Shown here: positions 1 to 6,406 of the stretch, piece by piece
Layout of the letters: each line of letters opens with the position of its first letter
How positions within the stretch are numbered: position 1 is the stretch's first letter
NCBI GenBank assembly: GCA_030550695.1
Contig: JAUQOX010000154.1
Span: forward strand, 1 to 6,977
Length of the DNA stretch: 6,977 nucleotides
Source: Gemmatimonadota bacterium
GTDB lineage: Bacteria; Gemmatimonadota; Gemmatimonadetes; Longimicrobiales; Gaopeijiaceae
Direction: 5' to 3'
Position numbers and translations under genes: made by a program
Notes under the pieces: generated by a model
What the model was told of the DNA's origin: nothing
The model's database searches: none
The model's input: only the letters and a program-made list of their open reading frames with translations

Positions 1-29
1 TGAACGCCGGGACTTATGCCCCCCTCCAT

Positions 30-92
30 GTCATCCTGACCGTGCGCCTGGGCCCTCCAGGTCATCCTGACCGGGCGCCCGGGCCCCCCGGG
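30..92. repeat. Two-copy 31-bp tandem repeat with hairpins
   Basis: Positions 30-60 and 61-91 are direct repeats of 31 bp with 27 of 31 identical bases, both opening with GTCATCCTGACCG. Each copy holds a 5-bp stem with a 5-base loop: CCTGG/CCAGG at 47-51 with 57-61, and CCCGG/CCGGG at 78-82 with 88-92. Two of the four differences between copies (T49 to C80, A59 to G90) are the two halves of one base pair, so the stem is kept while its sequence changes. A weak match to the unit's end (CCCTCCA, 23-29) lies one period upstream, so a decayed third copy is possible. The unit's start resembles dispersed intergenic repeats I recall from other bacteria, but I cannot name a family. Confidence 0.7.
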
Positions 93-120
93 GGGGCGGG
101 GGCGGGGGGGGGGGGAGGGG
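90..120 (+). repeat. G-rich tract, quadruplex-forming motif
   Basis: The plus strand reads G7-C-G5-C-G12-A-G4, four runs of at least four guanines split by single bases. This fits the canonical intramolecular G-quadruplex pattern and includes a 12-base homopolymer. It lies outside any gene, downstream of the amidohydrolase gene, whose transcript would carry the C-rich complement. Such tracts are prone to slippage and to sequencing error, so the exact lengths may be unreliable. Confidence 0.7.
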
Positions 121-252
121 TCGGAAGCCGGTCCTGGATAGGAAGGGGGTGGGGCTCCAGCCGAAAGGGCTCCCGTTTCCCCGGAACCGGCCTGGTCGGG
201 ATCCCGTCCCGGTGAAGCCGTTGCGGTTTGTGGTGGGTAGCCCGCAGCTCCC

Positions 253-1443
<1,191 letters not shown>

Positions 1444-1539
1444 GGAACGAGACTCGCGGCAAGAAGCGGATGGTCGGCCTGTTGCCCCTTTCGCCCTGCC
1501 GCGCCTAGCTTCTCGGGGGGCACGGGGAAAGGCGCGGGG

Positions 1540-1569
1540 AGTATACACATCCGCCCCGCCGGGGTACAA
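1540..1569 (-). promoter_or_regulatory. Putative sigma-70 promoter of the M20D gene
   Basis: On the minus strand TTGTAC (1569-1564) and TATACT (1545-1540) are separated by 18 bases; the -10 matches consensus at five of six positions, the -35 at three. Transcription would start near 1533, leaving a leader of about 90 bases before the ATG at 1443. This AT-rich spot stands out in very GC-rich surroundings. It is a prediction from sequence only, and the sigma factor preferences of the host are unknown. Confidence 0.4.
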
Positions 1570-1570
1570 C
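1542..1570 (+). promoter_or_regulatory. Putative promoter of the murQ operon
   Basis: TATACA (1542-1547) and TACAAC (1565-1570) are separated by 17 bases and each matches the sigma-70 consensus at four of six positions. A start near 1577 would give a leader of about 20 bases ending in the GGGAGGAG ribosome site (1589-1596). Its -35 overlaps the -10 of the divergent promoter and its -10 overlaps the -35 of that promoter. The inverted repeat CCCCGCCGGGG (1554-1564) fills the spacer and could be an operator. Confidence 0.35.
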
Positions 1571-1597
1571 TCCCCCCGAACCGGGGCCGGGAGGAGC

Positions 1598-2497
1598 ATG
1601 CTGGACAAACGCCTGACCGAACAGCGGAATCCCCGCTCCCAGCGGATCGACCGGTTGAGTCCCCTGGAGATCACCGATCTCATCAACGCCGAGGACAGGA
1701 TGGTGGCGGCGGCGGTTGGGGAGGAGCGGGAAGCCATCGCCCGGGCCATGGAGCTGGCGGTGGAGGCGTTTCGAAAGGGCGGTCGGCTCATCTACGTGGG
1801 GGCGGGGACCTCCGGGCGGCTGGGAGTCCTGGACGCCGCCGAAATCCCTCCCACCTACGGTACGGACCCGGAGATGGTCCAGGGGGTCATCGCCGGGGGT
1901 CCGGCGGCCCTCTTCCGGGCCCAAGAGTGGGCCGAGGACGACCCGGAGGCGGGGGCGGCGGCCATGGACGAGCGCAAGGTGGGCCCCCACGATTTCGTCC
2001 TCGGCATCGCCACCTCGGGGACGACCCCCTTTGTGCACGGGGCGCTCCGCCGGGCCAAGGAAAGGGGAGCCAAGACGGGCTTCCTCCTCTGTACCTACCC
2101 CACCGAGGAACTCACGGCCCGCCACGACGTGGTGATCGCTCCCCTGGTGGGGCCGGAGGTCATCACAGGTTCCACCCGGATGAAGGCCGGCACCGCCACC
2201 AAGCTGGTCTTGAACACCATCAGCACCGGCGCCATGGTGCTCCTGGGCAAGGTCTACGGTAATCTCATGGTGGACCTGCAGGTCACCTGCGAAAAGCTTC
2301 GGGACAGGGGCGAGCGGATCCTCATGGAGACCTTGGCCGTGGGCCGGGACCAGGCCAAGGAGCTCCTGGAGGCTGCCGGCGGCCACGTGAAAAAGGCCCT
2401 GGTGATGGGCAGGTTGGGGGTCAGTGCCCCTGAGGCCGAGCGGAGACTGGAGGAAGCGGGAGGGTCGGTGGCCCGGGTGTTGGGAGACCTGCCATGA
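1598..2497 (+). CDS. murQ: N-acetylmuramic acid 6-phosphate etherase
   Basis: 299-residue cytoplasmic MurQ, which cleaves the D-lactyl ether of MurNAc-6-phosphate to give GlcNAc-6-phosphate and D-lactate in cell-wall recycling. It has the N-terminal TEQRNPRS segment (7-14), the SIS-domain sugar-phosphate loop GAGTSGRLGVLDAAEIPPTYG region (68-88), the catalytic glutamate expected at E82, the second active-site glutamate expected at E113 in WAEDD, the ATSGTTP loop (138-144), and the strongly conserved GPEVITGSTRMKAGTATK stretch (185-202). Length matches the E. coli enzyme (about 298). The ATG is chosen because homology starts there and GGGAGGAG lies just upstream at 1589-1596. Longer upstream reading in the same frame is antisense to the amidohydrolase. 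Its stop overlaps the start of anmK. Confidence 0.97.
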   Translation: MLDKRLTEQRNPRSQRIDRLSPLEITDLINAEDRMVAAAVGEEREAIARAMELAVEAFRKGGRLIYVGAGTSGRLGVLDAAEIPPTYGTDPEMVQGVIAGGPAALFRAQEWAEDDPEAGAAAMDERKVGPHDFVLGIATSGTTPFVHGALRRAKERGAKTGFLLCTYPTEELTARHDVVIAPLVGPEVITGSTRMKAGTATKLVLNTISTGAMVLLGKVYGNLMVDLQVTCEKLRDRGERILMETLAVGRDQAKELLEAAGGHVKKALVMGRLGVSAPEAERRLEEAGGSVARVLGDLP

Positions 2498-3819
2498 GGC
2501 TCCTGGGCCTCATGTCCGGGACGTCCTTGGACGGGATCTCGGCGGCTCTGGTCCGGGTGGAGGAGGTGGAGCCTTGGGGGGCGGGCCCGCCGCCCCGTTT
2601 CCCCGCCATCCGTTGGACCCTGGAAGCCTTCCGTACCCGGCCCTATACGCCCCAGGAGCGGATGGCCCTGTTGGAAGCGGTGGAAAGGGGCGGTGCCCGG
2701 GACCTGGCCCTCTGGCATACACGGATCGGGGAGTGGTTCGCCCGGGCGGCCTTGGAACTCTTGGAAGGGGTCGGGATTTCCCCGTCGGAGGTGGACGCCG
2801 TGGGGTCGCACGGCCAAACCTTCTGGCACGAGCCCCCCGGGGCGGGGGGACGAGGAAGCTCCCTCCAGCTGGGGTGCCCTGCCACCATCGCCGAGGTCAC
2901 GGGCATCCCCGTGGTGAGCGACTTTCGAGCCCGGGATTTGGCGGCCGGCGGACACGGCGCCCCTCTGGTCCCTTGGGCGGACCGGCTCCTGTTCTCCCAT
3001 CCCCGGCGGGCAAGGGCCCTCCAGAACTTGGGCGGGATGGCCAACGTGACCTGGCTCCCCCCTTCCCCAAGCTCCGCCCCCTTGCTGGCCTTCGATACGG
3101 GTCCCGGCGTGGTCCTCCTGGATGCCGCTGCCCGTCTGGCCACCGGAGGGGAATGGCCCTTTGACCGGGACGGCGCCCTGGCCCGCCGAGGGGAGCCGTG
3201 TCGCCGGACTTTGGAGCTCCTCCTGGGTCACGCCTATTTCGGCCAGCCGCCGCCCCGATCCACCGGCCGGGAGACCTTCGGCGGGAATTTTTTGGACCAG
3301 GCTGTGGCCCTGGTGGAGAAGGAGCGGGGCCTCCGCCTGGTGCCCGGTCGCCCGGAGGAGGGTTGGCCGGACCTGTTGGCCACCCTGGTCTTGCTCACCG
3401 CCCGGAGCATCGGAGAAGCCTACCGGCACTGGGTCATCCCCCGCGGGGTGGACGAGGTCTACCTCCTGGGAGGGGGGGCGAAGAACCCCGTGTTGGCGGA
3501 AGCTGTGGCCCGGGAGCTGGCCCCTCTGCCGGTCCTGCCCGCCCAGGAACTGGGGATGGACCCTGAGGCCCGGGAGGCCGCCGCCTTTGCCCTCCTGGCC
3601 TGGGCCTTCCTGCGGGGCCTGCCAGCCAATGTCCCCGAGGCCACGGGATCGGCGGGTCTGCGGAGGCTTGGGTCGTGGACGCCGGGAAGCTCCCCGGGGG
3701 GAGGGGCATTTCCGAAGGAATTGGCGTCCGGGGAGGGCCCCCCCCGCCTCCTGCCCGACCTGCCGGGGCCTCTGCCCCCCCATGGGAAGGGGGCGGGAGG
3801 GGGGAGGAGCAGACGGTGA
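2494..3819 (+). CDS. anmK: Anhydro-N-acetylmuramic acid kinase
   Basis: 441-residue sugar kinase of the ASKHA fold that hydrolyses the 1,6-anhydro bond of anhydro-MurNAc and phosphorylates it to MurNAc-6-phosphate, the MurQ substrate. Motifs in order: GLMSGTSLDGI (5-15), GSHGQTFWH (104-112), SDFRARDLAAGGHGAPLVP (142-160), NLGGMANVT (178-186), FDTGPG (200-205, the Asp is the expected catalytic base), GGGAKNPVL (326-334) and EAAAFALLAW (361-370). The family normally ends near the LGSWTPG equivalent (392-398), giving about 370-390 residues; here a Pro/Gly-rich, basic-ended tail (399-441) follows with no recognisable domain. The ATG overlaps the murQ stop as ATGA, with GGGAG at 2482-2486 as ribosome site. 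The tail's coding DNA also carries the ribosome site of the next gene. Confidence 0.96.
   Translation: MRLLGLMSGTSLDGISAALVRVEEVEPWGAGPPPRFPAIRWTLEAFRTRPYTPQERMALLEAVERGGARDLALWHTRIGEWFARAALELLEGVGISPSEVDAVGSHGQTFWHEPPGAGGRGSSLQLGCPATIAEVTGIPVVSDFRARDLAAGGHGAPLVPWADRLLFSHPRRARALQNLGGMANVTWLPPSPSSAPLLAFDTGPGVVLLDAAARLATGGEWPFDRDGALARRGEPCRRTLELLLGHAYFGQPPPRSTGRETFGGNFLDQAVALVEKERGLRLVPGRPEEGWPDLLATLVLLTARSIGEAYRHWVIPRGVDEVYLLGGGAKNPVLAEAVARELAPLPVLPAQELGMDPEAREAAAFALLAWAFLRGLPANVPEATGSAGLRRLGSWTPGSSPGGGAFPKELASGEGPPRLLPDLPGPLPPHGKGAGGGRSRR
3784..3809 (+). promoter_or_regulatory. G-rich ribosome-binding region of the glycosyltransferase gene
   Basis: The site GGGGGGAGGAG (3799-3809) lies six bases before a GTG codon at 3816 and decides that start. 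It is the last part of a run G3-AA-G5-C-G3-A-G6 (3784-3804) that fits an RNA quadruplex motif, and a C7 run at 3775-3781 could instead pair with these guanines. Either structure would hide the site until a ribosome translating the end of anmK opens it. The structures are inferred. Confidence 0.55.
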
Positions 3820-5576
3820 AGGCGGCAAGGCAGGAAAAGGGGGGCGAGACGCCCCGGGACAGGGCCGGGAGGACGACGGCGGCGGGGAAGGGGGCGGCGG
3901 CGGCGGGTCTCCACCGTCGGTTCCTCCTCGTGTTGCTTTTTCTGGCTGTCCAGGCCGGACTGACTTTCCGGGTGTTCAACCCGGCGCCCCACAGCGGCGG
4001 CGACAACGCGGCTTACCTGGCCTTGGCCTATTCCTTGGCGGAGCGGGGGACCTACCAGGAGCTCTGGACACCCGGCGAGCCGCCCCATACCAAGTATCCC
4101 CCCGTATTCCCGCTGGTCCTGTCGGCCCTTATGAGCCTGGGGGTGAAGGGGTGGACAGGGTTCAAAGGGGTTTCTGTGGCGGCCACCTTGGCGGCGGGGG
4201 TGTTCACCCTCCTTTGGGCCTGGGGGCGTGGAGGACCCGGCCTGGCCCTGGCCACGGCGTTCTTGTTTGCCCTGTCGGATGCCGTCCTGGACTATTCCCG
4301 TTGGATCCTTTCCGATGCCCTGTTCGTAGCCCTGACCCTGGGGGCCCTCTGGGCGCTGGAGCGGGGGTGGAGGAGGGGTAACCAAGGAAGGGGGGTGGGC
4401 TGGTGGGCGGTGGGGGTCGGCCTTACGGCAGCGGCCTACCTGACCCGTTCGGCAGGTCTTCCCCTGGTGGCGGCCGTGCTCCTGTGGCTCGGGTGGCGGC
4501 GGAAGTGGAGCTGGCTGTCCGGCAGCGGGCTGGCCCTGGGGCTTCCTCTCCTCGCCTGGTGGTGGTGGAGCCGTTGGGGGGGGCGGCACAGCTACATGTC
4601 GGAGTTCTGGCTGCGGGACCCCTATCAGCCGGAGTTGGGCACGGTGGGATTGGGTGGGCTTCTGGCCCGGGGAGGGGAGAACCTCTGGGCCTACGTTACC
4701 GCCCTTCTTCCGGAGGGGGTGGTGGGGATGGAAGGTCCCTGGCTCCTTCCCTTGGGCGTCCTCATGGTGGGCGGTGCCGCTTGGGGTTGGCTGGCCAGCC
4801 TTCGAAGGGGGGCCGGGGTCGCGGAATTCTTTTTCCCCCTGTACGCCGGGTTGATCCTGTTGTGGCCCCAGGTGTGGTCGGGCGACCGGTTCGCCCTTCC
4901 CCTGATTCCCCTGGTTCTCTGGTATGGGGGGCGGGCCCTCACGGGGCTCTTCCCGGCCCGAAGGACGGGGTGGAGGTGGGGGGTGGGCGGGGTCGGAGTG
5001 CTGGTGGTGGGCTTGCCGGCCTTCGGGAACTGGATGGAGGAGGGAGGCCGAGCCCGGGAGTGTGCCCGGGCGGTGGGGCGGGCCGGACCCTGGGCCTGCT
5101 ACGGGCCGGGGGTCCAGGAATTTGCGGCTCTGTCGGCCTGGACAAGGGAACACCTGCCCGACGGAGCGTCGGTGGTGGCCCGGAAGCCCACGATCTTCTA
5201 CGTGCTGAGCGGCATCAAGGCGAAGTCCCTCCCCCTTACCCTGGACCCCGACACCTTCCTGGCCGAAGCACAGGAAGGAGGAACCGGCTATGTGGTCCTG
5301 GACCGTTGGGACGCCCTGGCGGGCTTCTATCTGGGACGGGCCCTCCGGGCGCGCCCCTCGGCCTTCTGTGTGGTCACCGCGGTCGGATCCGGGGACGGCG
5401 AGGCAACCTATCTCCTGGGGTTCACCGAACCCTCCCCCGAGGCGGGAGGGGAGGCGGGGCCCGGTGAGGGCTCCCTCTCGGTGTGTGGTCCCAGCTTTCG
5501 CCGGAACGCGCCCCGCTCCCTTCCCCCCATCCCCCCAGGGGCTGTGCCCCTCCTGGTTCTGGGGGAGGCCGGCTAG
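3816..5576 (+). CDS. Polytopic membrane glycosyltransferase (GT-C type)
   Basis: 586-residue inner-membrane protein resembling the ArnT/PMT-like GT-C superfamily, which transfers a sugar from a polyprenyl-phosphate donor on the outer face of the membrane. A basic 35-residue N-terminus precedes about 12 hydrophobic segments (roughly 36-55, 99-110, 117-136, 143-157, 166-183, 196-226, 236-252, 308-328, 337-351, 357-379, 387-405). SGGDNAAYLALAYSL (60-74) supplies the first-loop Asp (D63) expected to be catalytic, and TKYPPVFPLVL (92-102) and WILSDALF (163-170) are typical of the family. A soluble C-terminal part follows (about 437-537, with LSAWTREHLPDGASVVARKP), then a Pro/Gly-rich end. GTG is taken as start because of the strong ribosome site; the frame extends to 3675 but that part is low-complexity. 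The GTGA overlap with anmK implies translational coupling. Acceptor and sugar are unknown. Confidence 0.88.
   Translation: MKAARQEKGGETPRDRAGRTTAAGKGAAAAGLHRRFLLVLLFLAVQAGLTFRVFNPAPHSGGDNAAYLALAYSLAERGTYQELWTPGEPPHTKYPPVFPLVLSALMSLGVKGWTGFKGVSVAATLAAGVFTLLWAWGRGGPGLALATAFLFALSDAVLDYSRWILSDALFVALTLGALWALERGWRRGNQGRGVGWWAVGVGLTAAAYLTRSAGLPLVAAVLLWLGWRRKWSWLSGSGLALGLPLLAWWWWSRWGGRHSYMSEFWLRDPYQPELGTVGLGGLLARGGENLWAYVTALLPEGVVGMEGPWLLPLGVLMVGGAAWGWLASLRRGAGVAEFFFPLYAGLILLWPQVWSGDRFALPLIPLVLWYGGRALTGLFPARRTGWRWGVGGVGVLVVGLPAFGNWMEEGGRARECARAVGRAGPWACYGPGVQEFAALSAWTREHLPDGASVVARKPTIFYVLSGIKAKSLPLTLDPDTFLAEAQEGGTGYVVLDRWDALAGFYLGRALRARPSAFCVVTAVGSGDGEATYLLGFTEPSPEAGGEAGPGEGSLSVCGPSFRRNAPRSLPPIPPGAVPLLVLGEAG
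5488..5507. repeat. Degenerate dispersed-repeat-like hairpin inside the gene end
   Basis: This 20-base segment folds as an imperfect hairpin (six of eight pairs, TTTC loop). Its reverse strand contains TTCCGGCGAAAGC, which I recall as the core of a very common intergenic palindrome in many bacterial genomes, where the translated frames read like PAFAGT or SFRRN. Here the gene's own frame reads GPSFRRN (558-564). It lies within the unusual last 49 residues of the glycosyltransferase. Family assignment is from memory only. Confidence 0.4.
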
Positions 5577-5577
5577 G

Positions 5578-5601
5578 GCGCCCCGGGGCCGAGGGGGGCG
5601 C
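5578..5601. terminator. GC-rich hairpin between convergent genes
   Basis: GCGCCCC (5578-5584) and GGGGCGC (5595-5601) form a 7-bp stem with a 10-base loop, two bases after the glycosyltransferase stop and 12 bases from the convergent gene's stop. No T-run follows on either strand, so it is not a classic intrinsic terminator, but its position between converging genes suits a bidirectional transcript end. Confidence 0.35.
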
Positions 5602-5613
5602 GGGCCGCAGTGC

Positions 5614-6228
5614 TCATTCGTAGAGATGAGCCAGCAGGATCCCGAACGCCAGCAGGGACAGGAAGGCCTCCGGCTCTTGAACTCCCCTCGGGACCGCAAG
5701 GCTTGAGAGGTGGCCGACCCCTCCTCCCTTCCCTCGCCGCCCTGCCACGCCTCCGAGGCCGCCCCACGGGGCCAGGAGGTATTCCAAGGCCCCGAAGGTG
5801 GAACCCCTCAGGGCCCGAGGGCCCCTCAGGCGAGGGGCTACCAGACCGGCATAGGTCATGCCTCGGGCGGCCCCTCGGAGGAGCGCCCGGCCGAGGGCCC
5901 GGGGAAGGGGGGAAGGGTGGGGGGCGGCGGTGAAGGCCGGCCGGAGAAGCTCCGTGACCGCCCCGGCGAGGGCCCCCGCGGAACCGCCGGCCAGGACGCG
6001 CCGGAGGCCATGGGCAGGCCGTCTTTCTTCTGTCCTGCCCCGGAGGAGATGGTGGACCAGAAGCCCCGCCCCCGCAGCGGAGAGGGCTCCCAACAGCCGC
6101 TCAAGGAGATCGGGGGATGGATATCGGCCTGGCGAAGGGTTTTCCCCCCCCTCCATCCTTGCCTCCCACCGCAGGCGAATCGACTCTAGGGTGTAGCCCA
6201 AGGTGTACCAGAGATCTTGCGAAGTCAT
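5614..6228 (-). CDS. Unrecognised Gly/Ala-rich, probably membrane-associated protein
   Basis: 204-residue protein I do not recognise. The start is amphipathic (WYTLGYTLESIRLRWEAR, 7-24), followed by a Pro-rich link (30-40) and hydrophobic segments near 46-62, 78-92 (GGSAGALAGAVTELL, small-residue packing like a glycine zipper), 119-131, 144-163 and 186-202, separated by Arg-rich loops. This pattern fits a small membrane protein, possibly with four or five short passes, but no catalytic motif is visible. The ATG at 6228 has GGGGAGG 12 bases upstream, a rather long spacing; an in-frame ATG at 6273 has a poorer site. It converges on the glycosyltransferase gene and is divergent from the peptidase gene. 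Hydrophobic patterning and codon-position GC favour a real gene over a shadow, and no better frame covers this stretch. Confidence 0.65.
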   Translation of the reverse strand: MTSQDLWYTLGYTLESIRLRWEARMEGGENPSPGRYPSPDLLERLLGALSAAGAGLLVHHLLRGRTEERRPAHGLRRVLAGGSAGALAGAVTELLRPAFTAAPHPSPLPRALGRALLRGAARGMTYAGLVAPRLRGPRALRGSTFGALEYLLAPWGGLGGVAGRRGKGGGVGHLSSLAVPRGVQEPEAFLSLLAFGILLAHLYE

Positions 6229-6406
6229 TCGCGGCTGTTCCCTCCCCGACGAGCTTTCCTGGGTGAGCGCCATGTGCCTGGAGACGTCCACCGCCTTCGA
6301 TCCTGCTTCCCGCGAGCGTGAGCCTTTCCCCCCTCGCACCGGGGGCCCAAGGAGTCCCGGACCAGGGTCCGCTTCGGCGAGGGCGTTGCCGTCAAGGATC
6401 TGGGCG
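6229..6406. other. Divergent intergenic region
   Basis: This 178-bp stretch lies between the unknown minus-strand gene and the peptidase gene. I find no AT-rich -10 element or clear operator. A TTGACG at 6395-6390 on the minus strand has no matching -10 at the right distance. The peptidase frame is open through most of it, from an ATG at 6272, so part could be coding if that start were used; the translated stretch is Pro/Arg-rich and unlike a signal peptide. Confidence 0.5.

Larger units (their letters stand above)
1..252. other. Non-coding left-edge region
   Basis: I see no convincing gene here. Short open frames on both strands have no ribosome binding site, no recognisable protein sequence and are low-complexity Pro/Gly/Arg products of the base composition. 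The stretch holds a two-copy tandem repeat (30-92), a G-rich tract (90-120) and then about 130 bases of ordinary sequence, including the 10-bp palindrome CGGGATCCCG at 197-206, that form the 3' flank of the minus-strand amidohydrolase gene. I could not find a stem with a T-run that would make a clear intrinsic terminator for that gene. A gene could end just left of the window, but nothing in view shows it. Confidence 0.6.

Noticed and set aside
197..206. Palindrome CGGGATCCCG considered as terminator of the amidohydrolase gene
   Set aside because: A 5-bp half-site without loop or T-run cannot form a useful terminator stem.
3675..3815. 47-residue upstream extension of the glycosyltransferase from an ATG at 3675
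   Set aside because: The sequence is Gly/Pro low-complexity without a ribosome site, whereas GTG 3816 has a strong one.
2254..3828. 524-residue minus-strand open frame opposite murQ and anmK
   Set aside because: The product is Pro/Gly/Gln-rich without motifs, and the plus strand holds two intact known enzymes. No ribosome site supports it.
3122..4381. 419-residue plus-strand frame across the anmK/glycosyltransferase junction, considered as a frameshifted gene
   Set aside because: It matches no family and both real genes are intact in their own frames.
3459..5699. 746-residue minus-strand open frame opposite the glycosyltransferase
   Set aside because: Length alone is expected in such GC-rich DNA. 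The plus-strand frame has membrane segments and family motifs; this one reads as Pro/Gly/Arg filler.
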